IMG/VR virus record: IMGVR_UViG_3300026200_000139
Span: 1-37,659 of that record
Direction: 5' to 3' (one strand)
Length of the DNA: 37,659 nt
Source: a virus
Both the position numbers and the translations under genes were made by a program. Positions 7,666 to 15,428 of the stretch are shown piece after piece. How positions within the stretch are numbered: position 1 is the stretch's first letter; every line of letters begins with the position of its first letter. The notes under the pieces are model-generated. The model saw nothing but the letters and a program-made list of their open reading frames with translations. It did no database searches and was not told where the DNA came from.

Positions 7666-7968
7666 ACTATTATATAGCAGAAAAGATTAACCCCCTGTAG
7701 GTACTATTGATTCTCTACAGGGGGCTCGCTATCTGAAAACATTTATTCGGGCTACGCCGCGATTGTTGTTAGGCCCTAAACCACTCTTATCTTTTATGCA
7801 TTACCGTAATTGGTAATCTATCAATAAATGTGAGTAAGTCTAGTGCGGTTATCTAGGTCCTGCTTTTCATTGGTCTTCCTCTATCTGCCGCTAATATGGT
7901 GTACTATGATTATAGTAACACAAGTATTTACATAGGTCAAGCGAAAACCGTACTAAAAGTGGTTTAAA
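7666..7968 (-). other. Gene-free stretch: candidate structured leader or small RNA
   Basis: No credible ORF is seen. The minus-strand promoter at 7912-7940 would make a leader of about 230 bases. It contains a 10-bp perfect stem (CCCCCTGTAG 7691-7700 with CTACAGGGGG 7715-7724) and a second possible stem, GGGC/GCCC, around 7750-7777. These are islands of G+C in an AT-rich genome. The segment may be a 5' leader for the 7665 gene or a separate RNA; I could not match a known riboswitch. Confidence 0.4.
7912..7940 (-). promoter_or_regulatory. Sigma70-type promoter, minus strand
   Basis: On the minus strand, TTGACC (7935-7940) and TACTAT (7912-7917) are separated by 17 bases. An overlapping TATAAT (7909-7914) at 20 bases spacing is the alternative -10. 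It lies just after the small gene ending at 7969 and reads toward 7665. Confidence 0.6.
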
Positions 7969-8103
7969 TTAATGTTTCTTGGATCTGGATCTGCCCATGT
8001 AGTGTTCTGAAGGTTCGTAGTTCCATCTTTTACCTTTATGTCCTCGAACTTCAGCATACCACATTCGCATTCTGCAAATTAGTCGTTTTACTTTGTATGC
8101 CAT
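7969..8103 (-). CDS. Small basic protein, unknown
   Basis: The 44-residue ORF starts MAYKVKRLICRMRMWYAEVR and is strongly basic with several Trp/Tyr. The SD AAGG lies at good spacing before the ATG, and a perfect consensus sigma70 promoter lies 80 bases upstream. That makes a real, early-expressed peptide likely. The family is not recognised. Small basic early phage proteins often bind host machinery, but nothing here shows a target. Confidence 0.65.
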   Translation of the reverse strand: MAYKVKRLICRMRMWYAEVRGHKGKRWNYEPSEHYMGRSRSKKH

Positions 8104-8180
8104 TTTTACCTTAAGTATAAATTGTTAAAAAATATGCTTAAGGAATAGCAATACCCTAGTCTTTTCCAGTGTCTGTATTG

Positions 8181-8209
8181 ATTATATGGGTATTTATATA
8201 AAGTGTCAA
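8181..8209 (-). promoter_or_regulatory. Perfect consensus sigma70 promoter, minus strand
   Basis: On the minus strand TTGACA (8204-8209), a 17-base spacer and TATAAT (8181-8186) match the consensus exactly. The spacer also contains TATAAATA, a late-promoter box. It reads into the small gene at 8103. Confidence 0.85.
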
Positions 8210-8214
8210 AAAGG

Positions 8215-8243
8215 TTGACATAATAGATAGAATGTGATATAAT
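8215..8243 (+). promoter_or_regulatory. Perfect consensus sigma70 promoter with extended -10, plus strand
   Basis: TTGACA (8215-8220), a 17-base spacer and TATAAT (8238-8243), preceded by TGA as an extended -10. It stands back to back with the minus-strand promoter; only five bases separate the two -35 boxes. It reads into the 8340 gene. Confidence 0.9.
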
Positions 8244-8339
8244 ACAGCTATTAAATCATACAGGGGATATATTAGACGATAAGTTTCCAGATAAGTTGAT
8301 AGTAGAAAAAGTTAAAAACTTTACACAGGTGACTAGAGA

Positions 8340-8705
8340 ATGAAATATTTAATTATTATACTGTTATTAACATCTAATGCACATGCTTGGCCGAATAAGA
8401 ATATAAATAATTTCACACCAATGTATTTAAGTAATTTAAAAATTACAGTACTGGAAAATACTAATGGTGATTTTATAATAACAAATGTTAGAAAGTTGAG
8501 TGCCTTTAGAAGATGGAGTATTCATAAGGGAGACATTATTTTAGAAATAAATGGAGAAGATATTACAATATTTGATTTGATGGCATTAATGCCCGATGAT
8601 GAACCCAAGTTTAAAATATTAAAAAAAGATGGGAAGATTACATTGAATCAAATGGATTTGAGGCATGGTATATTTTTCCCACCAGACTTTACGGAAATAA
8701 AATAA
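8340..8705 (+). CDS. Exported PDZ-like domain protein
   Basis: A short signal peptide (MKYLIIILLLTSNAHA) opens the 121-residue protein. Residues about 50-105 resemble a PDZ domain of the protease/secretion type: FIITNVRK, then HKGDIILEINGEDI, then FKILKKDGKITL. No protease domain is attached. It is the first gene after the plus-strand early promoter and overlaps the FmdB-like gene by one base. A periplasmic peptide-binding or adaptor role is inferred from the fold only. Confidence 0.7.
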   Translation: MKYLIIILLLTSNAHAWPNKNINNFTPMYLSNLKITVLENTNGDFIITNVRKLSAFRRWSIHKGDIILEINGEDITIFDLMALMPDDEPKFKILKKDGKITLNQMDLRHGIFFPPDFTEIK

Positions 8706-8926
8706 TGCCGATTTATACTTACAGATGTAATATGTGTGGTTATTCAGATGAAATTATAATAGATGTTGACAAACGAGATAAGAAGTTTCCTTGTGAACAA
8801 GGAGGTTGTACAGGTGTTATGGAAAGAGATATAGATGCACCATCTTTTCAACTCAAAGGAAATGGTTGGGCTAAAGATGGCTATAGTAATAAGAAACAAA
8901 AACCAAAAGAGGAGAATAAGGAATAA
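8705..8926 (+). CDS. FmdB-type zinc ribbon protein
   Basis: The 73-residue protein starts MPIYTYRCNMCGYSDEI, the FmdB family signature. Residues 8 and 11 (CxxC) are one half of the zinc site and CEQGGC (from residue 30) the other. SFQLKGNGWAKDGY is the family's second hallmark. It is a putative regulatory or nucleic-acid-binding zinc ribbon of unknown role. Its ATG shares a base with the upstream stop (TAATG), so the two genes are coupled. Confidence 0.88.
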   Translation: MPIYTYRCNMCGYSDEIIIDVDKRDKKFPCEQGGCTGVMERDIDAPSFQLKGNGWAKDGYSNKKQKPKEENKE

Positions 8927-8929
8927 AAT

Positions 8930-9910
8930 ATGGAATTAACTTATATGATCGTAGGATTTATTCTTGCGGCATACTCGGTTGTTGCTAATGATAGTGTACA
9001 AACATTAGGTCCTTGGATAGCATCTAACTCAGATCATCCAGGTAACACAGAGCCATCATTTAATTGGCAAACACTTTGGCTATCAGCATCAGCAGTTTTA
9101 ATATTTACATTATGGTATGGGTGGTATATTAACGGGGGCGACATATCATTTGGTAGACTAAACAAAATACCTTTCCAAGAAGTACAATGGTACCATGCAA
9201 CTGCTCCACTTGTACTTCTATTACTAACACGAGTTGGCGTACCTGTATCAACAAGTTTCTTAGTCCTGTCTGCATTTGCTAGTACATTTGTATTAGAAAA
9301 GATGTTAGTTAAATCTATTATAGGATATGCCTTAGCGGCAATAGTTGCTTATGCTATTTGGATGGTAGTTGAACGTGTTATAGATGAGAAAGCAGATAAG
9401 GTACCTGAAACACATAAAGTTTATTGGCGTGTTGGTAGTTGGATCACTACAGCATTCTTATGGTACACTTGGTTATCACACGACATGGCCAATATTGCTG
9501 TATTCCTTCCTAGAGTATTATCCGTTGAATGGATGCTTTTTGTATCTGTTGTGTTTATAGTATTCTTAGGATACACGTTTTATGAACGTGGAGGAAAGAT
9601 TCAACACGTTGTTTTAGAAAAGACTGGCACTAGGTATGTGCGTTCAGCAACATTAATTAATGTAGTATATGCATTTATATTAATGTTCTTTAGAGAGTAT
9701 AATGATATTCCTATGAGTACTACTTGGGTCTTTGTTGGATTGTTATGTGGAAGAGAACTTGCAATATCAACACTTATGGAAAACTATAAGTTTAAGTATG
9801 TGTTTCCTATAATAGGCCGTGACTTCTTAAAAATGATGTTAGGACTAATTGTGTCAGTAGGAATTGTATTGTCAATACACTATGTTATTATACCTAACGG
9901 GTTACACTAA
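8930..9910 (+). CDS. Multi-pass membrane protein, possibly PiT-like permease
   Basis: The 326-residue protein has about nine hydrophobic segments. Two short elements recall inorganic phosphate transporters (PiT): VANDSVQTLG near residue 18 (PiT: 'GANDxANxxGT') and VGVPVSTSF near residue 104 (PiT: 'G.PVSTTH'). The rest is too divergent to be sure. Phosphate uptake genes are common in marine phages, which makes the idea plausible. The SD AAGGAA is good; it follows the FmdB gene by three bases. It overlaps the convergent gene by 17 bases. Function is an inference; the membrane character is clear. Confidence 0.75.
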   Translation: MELTYMIVGFILAAYSVVANDSVQTLGPWIASNSDHPGNTEPSFNWQTLWLSASAVLIFTLWYGWYINGGDISFGRLNKIPFQEVQWYHATAPLVLLLLTRVGVPVSTSFLVLSAFASTFVLEKMLVKSIIGYALAAIVAYAIWMVVERVIDEKADKVPETHKVYWRVGSWITTAFLWYTWLSHDMANIAVFLPRVLSVEWMLFVSVVFIVFLGYTFYERGGKIQHVVLEKTGTRYVRSATLINVVYAFILMFFREYNDIPMSTTWVFVGLLCGRELAISTLMENYKFKYVFPIIGRDFLKMMLGLIVSVGIVLSIHYVIIPNGLH

Positions 9911-10598
9911 ACATCTTACGATAATCTTTGATTAGAGCAGATGCAAACTCACATTGTGAGTTAAGTCCAGGGTGTTGCCCGTCTTGTGCTTTATCAATAT
10001 AATAATCTACTATATTATACTTGCAATATTCTATATCAGGTTCAAGTAAATCTGATATTAATTTTGCTTCTAGATTATCTAGCCCAGGCGGTTGAAAATG
10101 TAATATGCTTTTAATTCCTTGCTTTCTTAAAGACAATTCAGCATAATTTATATACCAGGAAGTTGTATGAGGATCGTCATCGGGGCTCCAAACTGTTTGA
10201 TAATACCCTTTTGCTTTTTTAGATTTTATCCAAGCACCTAGTCTATCAGTTCTACGTTCAGGATCAAAGTCAACCCCCCATCGATCCAGATCCCCATCTT
10301 TTGAAATCATCATTGAACGATTTATATAAGTCCATTGGAAGATAATTAAATCATTTGGCTTAAAGTGTTCTTGAACTAATTTGAGAGTATATAATATTTC
10401 TTTGTTACTAGAACCAGGAAAAGATAAGTTCCTTACAGTTCGATTAGCATGACGGCCTAATATTGAGGCATAACTTGATTTAGATGGCTTACCGTTACAA
10501 TCTTCTAATCCTTGACCGTAAGTATAACTACACCCAAATGCATATAACGTTGGTGTTGATGTTTTGACATAGTCTATATCAAACCAGTTATTCTTCAT
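9894..10598 (-). CDS. SGNH/GDSL-type hydrolase-like protein
   Basis: The 234-residue protein has block I as FGCSYTYGQGLED (Ser24 as candidate nucleophile). SFPGSSNKEIL carries the expected Gly/Asn region, and a C-terminal DGQHPGLNSQ matches the Asp-x-x-His of block V. Members are esterases, lipases or carbohydrate deacetylases. The start lies four bases after the lipase stop without an SD, so it is probably coupled to it. The substrate could be an acyl lipid or an acetylated surface sugar. Confidence 0.75.
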   Translation of the reverse strand: MKNNWFDIDYVKTSTPTLYAFGCSYTYGQGLEDCNGKPSKSSYASILGRHANRTVRNLSFPGSSNKEILYTLKLVQEHFKPNDLIIFQWTYINRSMMISKDGDLDRWGVDFDPERRTDRLGAWIKSKKAKGYYQTVWSPDDDPHTTSWYINYAELSLRKQGIKSILHFQPPGLDNLEAKLISDLLEPDIEYCKYNIVDYYIDKAQDGQHPGLNSQCEFASALIKDYRKMFSVTR

Positions 10599-10602
10599 TG
10601 TA

Positions 10603-11445
10603 TTAACGCATTAATGTAATTGGATCTAAACTTTTCATAGCAGATGGTTGCGGAACTTCTTTACTACTATTTGCTAAATTGTTTAAGTGTTTAATATATT
10701 CATTAATATTATGATCAGAAATAGGATCAAACTTACCTTTTAATATACTAACAAAAAATCCACGCCAACGATCCTTAGCTATTTGCCAAGGTGTATAGTT
10801 TCTAAGGTTACCAAAATGGTTAAAGTAATGACAAGTGCCGTGATGTTTATAACCCATCCAACGCATTGGTACACGAGTAACAATATCATTATTGTTTCTC
10901 CAACGGTAATGTTTGAACGGAATATGATTAATGTAACTAGGCCAACCAACCCTTGGAGTTCCATAAGTATGTAACTCTTTAGGATTCGTACATTTATTTT
11001 CGCCTTTACAACGACTTGCACATATAGTTGCCATGCCTGCACCTAACGAATGTCCAGTAAACCAAACGTTACGTTCTGCTTGTTCTCTTTCTAAGTCTTC
11101 TTCTATTTGAGGCCACAACTTATCAACTTCATGTTTAAATCCTTTATGAACTCGTCCGACTGTTTCTGAAACAACAGGCCATGCTTCTGCATCAGCTTTA
11201 ATATCGTTCCATTGTTTAGGTTGTGTTCCACGACAAGCAATTACAAAATCATGCTTATTCATAAAACGATATGCTTCTGCACCTTTAATATTATAGTATT
11301 CTATAGTAGTAAAGCCTAGCTTTTTACCTTCTCGAGTTGCATCTTCCCCTTCATAATAAGCAATAGCACTTAGTTCAGCAAAAAGTAATGCACGGTGTTC
11401 AAATGATAAATTAGCTATTGGTTTCGTTAATTTTTTACTGAACAT
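10603..11445 (-). CDS. Class 3 lipase (alpha/beta hydrolase)
   Basis: The 280-residue protein has FTGHSLGAGMAT with nucleophile Ser133, the Asp of NNNDIVTRVP (Asp187) and a late His in SDHNINEY (His245). Together these make the lipase_3 catalytic triad. FVIACRGT near residue 70 is the family's oxyanion region. No signal peptide is seen, so it would act in the cytoplasm or after lysis. The SD AAGGAA is good, and a GATAAATACC late box lies 46 bases upstream, so expression is probably late. Lipases are unusual in phages; a role in membrane breakdown or lipid use is inferred. Confidence 0.88.
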   Translation of the reverse strand: MFSKKLTKPIANLSFEHRALLFAELSAIAYYEGEDATREGKKLGFTTIEYYNIKGAEAYRFMNKHDFVIACRGTQPKQWNDIKADAEAWPVVSETVGRVHKGFKHEVDKLWPQIEEDLEREQAERNVWFTGHSLGAGMATICASRCKGENKCTNPKELHTYGTPRVGWPSYINHIPFKHYRWRNNNDIVTRVPMRWMGYKHHGTCHYFNHFGNLRNYTPWQIAKDRWRGFFVSILKGKFDPISDHNINEYIKHLNNLANSSKEVPQPSAMKSLDPITLMR

Positions 11446-11490
11446 TAATATTCCTTTATTTTTATTAGTTTATGGTATAGTAATAATATA

Positions 11491-11500
11491 GGTATTTATC
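11491..11500 (-). promoter_or_regulatory. T4-type late promoter box (GATAAATACC), minus strand
   Basis: GATAAATACC on the minus strand, 46 bases before the lipase start at 11445. It is divergent from the plus-strand CTAAATAC box at 11546. Confidence 0.55.
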
Positions 11501-11545
11501 TCCATGCGCCAGCACCTTATCGTCGAAGTATTTACACACAGGCAA

Positions 11546-11553
11546 CTAAATAC
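11546..11553 (+). promoter_or_regulatory. T4-type late promoter box (CTAAATAC)
   Basis: CTAAATAC, 19 bases before the ATG at 11572. It probably drives the 11572-14915 operon. Confidence 0.55.
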
Positions 11554-11571
11554 AGTATAGGAAACGAAACC

Positions 11572-11838
11572 ATGAAAAGAACCACTAGATCTATACTCGA
11601 AGAACTAAACAGTATTCACCGTACGACTGATAACGAAGCATTAATACAGTCAACAGGGAATAACTTAATTGAAAGTTCGATTAATTTATTAAACAGAATA
11701 ACTGATAGTTATGACGCAGATACAGCCGCAGAATTAGAAAGACGTTTTATAAACAGTATTAGAAGTGGTGATCCTCGTAAATTTAAACGTGGCGTTGATA
11801 AAATAGTTGAAGCAAGGAAAACAAATGATTCTCAATGA
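11572..11838 (+). CDS. Small helical protein, possible capsid-internal protein
   Basis: The 88-residue protein is mostly helical and charged. It starts MKRTTRSILEELNS, which contains an ILE|E site resembling the T4 prohead protease rule (Leu/Ile-x-Glu) close to the N-terminus. The SD AGGAAA lies before the ATG. It overlaps the nucleotidyltransferase gene by 14 bases, so the two are coupled. No known domain is visible. The capsid-internal idea rests only on the shared N-terminal pattern of neighbouring genes. Confidence 0.7.
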   Translation: MKRTTRSILEELNSIHRTTDNEALIQSTGNNLIESSINLLNRITDSYDADTAAELERRFINSIRSGDPRKFKRGVDKIVEARKTNDSQ

Positions 11839-12529
11839 AGGCGGTAACATATTCAAAAATGCTGAGGGCGAACCAGCTACAATCCGTATTAATAAAGCAG
11901 ATGTAAAGCCTACATTAGGTTGGCTTGAAAAGATCACTGGATTAGATCATAAAGGCCATATGCTTGGCAGTACTGGTGTTAAAGACACTAGTGGTGATTT
12001 AGATGTTGCTATTGAGAAAGATAAAGTTAGTAAAGACGATCTAGTAGGAAAATTACAAGCATGGGTAGTTAAAAATCATCCTGATGACGAGCCTAAACAA
12101 TGGATTCGAAAGTCTGGTATTTCAGTACATTTTAAAACACCTATTAGAGGTAATGAGAAAAACGGATTTGTACAAACAGATTTAATGTTTGGTGATCAGA
12201 AGTTTATGAAATTTGCTTTAGGTGGCATGGACGCAAAAAGTAACTTTAAAGGCCAACACCGTATGATTATGATTGCCTCGTTAGCAAAAGCACTAGGATA
12301 TAAGTGGAGCCCCTCAAATGGATTAGTTGATAGAATAAGCAACGAACCTTTGGAAGGTGCAAAGGATCCAAAGTTTATTGCAAAGACTTTAATGGGTCCA
12401 ACTGCAACTCCGCAAGACTTACAAAGTGTAGAATCAATTAATGCTAAAATTAAAGCAGACCCTAATTACGAAAACTTAGTTAAAGATGCCAAAGACTGGT
12501 TTGAAAAAGATGGACTAGAGCTACCATAA
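11825..12529 (+). CDS. Pol-beta-type nucleotidyltransferase
   Basis: The 234-residue protein carries the nucleotidyltransferase signature. MLGST (Gly48-Ser49) is followed by SGDLDVAI with Asp58 and Asp60, then VQTDLMF with Asp119, the third metal ligand. This is the Pol-beta-fold 'GS ... DxD ... D' arrangement. Start ATG 11825 has AAGGAA at good spacing; the TTG at 11807 would add six residues without an SD. The protein begins MILNEGG, with LNE|G as a candidate prohead protease site. The next gene overlaps by one base and encodes a KxDG ligase-like protein. Substrate unknown. Confidence 0.8.
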   Translation: MILNEGGNIFKNAEGEPATIRINKADVKPTLGWLEKITGLDHKGHMLGSTGVKDTSGDLDVAIEKDKVSKDDLVGKLQAWVVKNHPDDEPKQWIRKSGISVHFKTPIRGNEKNGFVQTDLMFGDQKFMKFALGGMDAKSNFKGQHRMIMIASLAKALGYKWSPSNGLVDRISNEPLEGAKDPKFIAKTLMGPTATPQDLQSVESINAKIKADPNYENLVKDAKDWFEKDGLELP

Positions 12530-14031
12530 TGAGATTTTTTGAATTTAAACAAATTGTAAAAGAAATGGAAGCACGTATCCAACATGCAGAAGATATCATC
12601 TTCTGGGAAGGAAGTGCTGGAGCCAAACGTGCTTTGCAATCTTTAGCTAACATGGCCAAAGGTGGACACAAAGATGTAACAATCAAATGGGATGGATCAC
12701 CTGCTGTAATATTTGGTCGTGATGCAGATGGCAAGTTTGTCTTTACAGACAAGTCAGGCTTTAGTGCAAAAGGATATGATGGTAAGTCACAAAGTGGCGA
12801 TGACTTACAGGCCATGTTACTTGGTAGAGGTAAAGGTGGCGAGAAGTCAGACAGTTATAAAGCATTTGCAGGCAATATGAAAGATGTATTTGACGAATTT
12901 GAAAAAGCTGTACCTAAAAAACACAAAGGCTATTTCAAAGGAGACATGTTATACTTTAATACTCCTGATACAATAGGTGAAACGCTGTCCTTTAAACCTA
13001 ATACAGTAACATATACAGTACAAAAAGATAGTGACATAGGTAAACAAATAGCAAGAAGTAAAACTGGTGTAGTTATTCATAGAGTTGTAGATCAAAACGG
13101 TAACGAAGGTCCTTTAGGTCAAACACCTCTATTTGAAGGTAAAGAAGTATTAGTATTACCACCAGTGACTGTAGTTGATGCTCCAAACGTAGACATGAGT
13201 AGCATTAAAGAAGTAAGTGGAATTGTAAGTAACAATGCTAACGAGATTGACAGTTTATTAAACAAAGAAACATTAGCCGCAATGAAGGTTAGTGACTTCT
13301 CTCAAATACTTTATACATATACTAATAGTAAAGTTGATACAGGATTAGATAAACTAGGTAAAGACTTTGTACAATGGCTATCAGGTAGCAAAGTAAGTAA
13401 AAATAAACAAGCAAAAATTATTGAATATGTAAAAACAAATATTAAGGCTTTTAATGCATTATGGCAAACAGTAAACGGTATCATGAGAGTTAAAGATGAT
13501 ATCATTAATCAATTAGAAAATCAACCTGCTGATGTTAAAGCATCAATAGGTGGTAAGCCTGGAGGAGAAGGTTATGTATTAGCTAATCCAAAAGGAGATA
13601 TAAAACTAGTTAATCGTGCAGGCTTTAGTGCGGCTAACAGAGCAGTAAAACGAGAGGGGACTAATATGAGAGCAAGTGACTTTACAGATACCGACTTTAT
13701 GCGTAGAGGTATTGATCCAGCAGACGTTGACGATAACGACGATCCAGGATTTAAACAAGATATGATGTTTAACCAATTAGGCAAAATATTAGATTCACAA
13801 TCTAATCCAAAGCCGTTGAATACCGTTACAACTGATGATGGTAAAAAAATGAAAGTTGATGTAGCACAAGCTAAAACATTACGTATGATGGCAACTACTG
13901 ATAGAGTTAAGCCAGCTATACGTTTTGAGTTTACTAAAGACATTCAAAAATCAGCTGGATTAGAACAATTTCTTGCAGTTAAAGATCCAAAAGAGATGAT
14001 TAATATCTTTGCTGACAAGTATATGAAGTAG
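12529..14031 (+). CDS. KxDG nucleotidyltransferase/ligase-like protein
   Basis: The 500-residue protein has IKWDGSPAVIFG with Lys53, matching motif I (KxDG) of the covalent nucleotidyltransferases (DNA/RNA ligases and capping enzymes). FKGDMLYF near residue 145 could be motif III and TGVVIHRV near residue 185 motif IV. A later KLVNRAGFSAANR may supply basic contacts. The C-terminal third is unrecognised. It opens MRFFEFKQIVKEMEA, very like the T4 internal-protein targeting peptide. TAATG coupling joins it to the Pol-beta-type gene, suggesting that they act together in nucleic-acid end processing or repair. The ligase idea is an inference from motifs. Confidence 0.7.
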   Translation: MRFFEFKQIVKEMEARIQHAEDIIFWEGSAGAKRALQSLANMAKGGHKDVTIKWDGSPAVIFGRDADGKFVFTDKSGFSAKGYDGKSQSGDDLQAMLLGRGKGGEKSDSYKAFAGNMKDVFDEFEKAVPKKHKGYFKGDMLYFNTPDTIGETLSFKPNTVTYTVQKDSDIGKQIARSKTGVVIHRVVDQNGNEGPLGQTPLFEGKEVLVLPPVTVVDAPNVDMSSIKEVSGIVSNNANEIDSLLNKETLAAMKVSDFSQILYTYTNSKVDTGLDKLGKDFVQWLSGSKVSKNKQAKIIEYVKTNIKAFNALWQTVNGIMRVKDDIINQLENQPADVKASIGGKPGGEGYVLANPKGDIKLVNRAGFSAANRAVKREGTNMRASDFTDTDFMRRGIDPADVDDNDDPGFKQDMMFNQLGKILDSQSNPKPLNTVTTDDGKKMKVDVAQAKTLRMMATTDRVKPAIRFEFTKDIQKSAGLEQFLAVKDPKEMINIFADKYMK

Positions 14032-14036
14032 GCGAT

Positions 14037-14915
14037 ATGGAACTCAAATTCTTAGACGAGATATATGAAGCGAGAATGACTCGCAATAGTACTGACCAAA
14101 AGAAGTTATCATATACTGACTGTGGTGAAAGGCTATACTTATCGCTATTGATTCTTGAGTTACTAAGGCAATACCCAGGTTCTTCTAAAGGTATTGCTAA
14201 TGGGTATGCGAAAAAGACTGTAGACAATCAAAACTATAAGCACTTTCGTATGCATGGAACTGATTTATATAACTTAATATATTTTGTAGCTGGACCAGAA
14301 GAAGCAGTTAATAAATTAAAAGATCCAGCGGCCGCATTGGCTTTGAGAAAACGTATATCATTTCCACTCTTAGCATTAAATGGATACCTTCATAAAATAG
14401 CTTCCGGTGGTACTGTTGGTACTAATTCAGAATTGTTTATGCGTATAGAAAATATGTTACGCATAAACTCCGAGTATAAATCAATTAGACGGTACCTTGT
14501 TAATTACGGTACTGCTAGTATACGTGACAAAAAGTCAGTAACAACAAAACTATTATTTGCCGCTAGAGCAAAATTAAGAAATAGTGATTTAATTTCATAC
14601 TTAGAAGAACTATCAACTAACAGAGACTTAGAAACTTCGATGGTTAAGGATCACGAACCTACAATTAGTATTCCTGACCAAACACCTACATCAAATAAAG
14701 ACTTAATGTTTTATAGATACATTGTAGGTCCACGTAACTTAGTAGGTACTAAAAAGTTTTTAGACATGGCAAAGGCAGGCAAAAGTGTTCCGTCTCCTTT
14801 TATTGCTTCTTACTTTCCGGCTATTAAATTACTGGATGATATTGTAAAAGCTGGCCCAGGATACATCACAATGCTTAAAGCACTCCAAAAACGAGCATTA
14901 CAGAGCAAAAAGTAA
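14037..14915 (+). CDS. Conserved-looking phage protein, unknown function
   Basis: The 292-residue protein is mostly alpha-helical, with several basic segments. It starts MELKFLDEIYEARM, with IYE|A and LDE|I as candidate prohead protease sites; the start resembles T4 Alt (MELITELFDE). It follows the KxDG gene by five bases and ends the operon. No catalytic motif is visible. The Alt resemblance is limited to the N-terminal peptide; no ADP-ribosyltransferase signature was found. Confidence 0.75.
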   Translation: MELKFLDEIYEARMTRNSTDQKKLSYTDCGERLYLSLLILELLRQYPGSSKGIANGYAKKTVDNQNYKHFRMHGTDLYNLIYFVAGPEEAVNKLKDPAAALALRKRISFPLLALNGYLHKIASGGTVGTNSELFMRIENMLRINSEYKSIRRYLVNYGTASIRDKKSVTTKLLFAARAKLRNSDLISYLEELSTNRDLETSMVKDHEPTISIPDQTPTSNKDLMFYRYIVGPRNLVGTKKFLDMAKAGKSVPSPFIASYFPAIKLLDDIVKAGPGYITMLKALQKRALQSKK

Positions 14916-14934
14916 CCAAAATTCCCCCAATCGA

Positions 14935-14942
14935 CTAAATAC
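14935..14942 (+). promoter_or_regulatory. T4-type late promoter box (CTAAATAC)
   Basis: CTAAATAC, about 60 bases before the ATG at 15003. Between them lies a leader with SD AGGAG. With the strong terminator at 15376 it makes a single-gene late unit. Confidence 0.6.
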
Positions 14943-15002
14943 TATTAACTAACATACAAGAGAAAGTATGTCAGGGTCATTAGAGAAAATAGGAGAAATA
15001 AA

Positions 15003-15341
15003 ATGGCTGGAGTAGCAAGAACAAACGGATTAGGTCACGCACACGAGACCTTATATTCAACAGCAAACTTAGGTTTTTACGTAATCGACGGTGGCGCATC
15101 ATTAGCCGCTGAAGGTGGAATTGGTAAAGCCTTAGAAGCATTAGCACAAGCAATTAACCCAATCGCAATGAACAGCGAAGGAACAGCTGGATTAGTTAAC
15201 GTAGTAGTTGACGATTCACAATGGGACGCGGCGGCACTACAAGTAGCAGTACGTAACTTAGGTACAGCAGTAGGATCTGGAAATTATGATGCCTCAGGTG
15301 CAACTGCAACTGCTGGTGGACAATTTATAGTATCTGCGTAA
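15003..15341 (+). CDS. Probable abundant virion protein
   Basis: The 112-residue protein is Ala/Gly-rich with few charges (GGASLAAEGGIGKALEALAQA; C-terminal GQFIVSA). This composition suits a small structural or decoration protein. Three features argue for high expression: its own late promoter box, the strongest-looking SD in the area (AGGAG, eight bases from ATG), and its own strong terminator. Codons ending in C are also more frequent than in neighbours (many AAC, ATC). I do not recognise a named family; virion location is inferred. Confidence 0.75.
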   Translation: MAGVARTNGLGHAHETLYSTANLGFYVIDGGASLAAEGGIGKALEALAQAINPIAMNSEGTAGLVNVVVDDSQWDAAALQVAVRNLGTAVGSGNYDASGATATAGGQFIVSA

Positions 15342-15373
15342 TTTAATTACACTTTACTATTAAAACAGTACAG

Positions 15374-15406
15374 AAAAGGGTTCAGGTTTTACTGGACCCT
15401 TTTTTT
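15374..15406 (+). terminator. Strong Rho-independent terminator
   Basis: GGGTTCAG (15378-15385) pairs with CTGGACCC (15392-15399), with one G-U, across loop GTTTTA, then seven T. It ends the virion-protein unit. Confidence 0.92.
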
Positions 15407-15428
15407 GTGACCGCTAAGTATACAAGTC

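Noticed and set aside
8262-8342. Possible leader peptide ending in ATGA at the 8340 gene
   Set aside because: The frame is open and ends in a coupling overlap, but it has no ATG, GTG or well-placed TTG start after the predicted transcription start.
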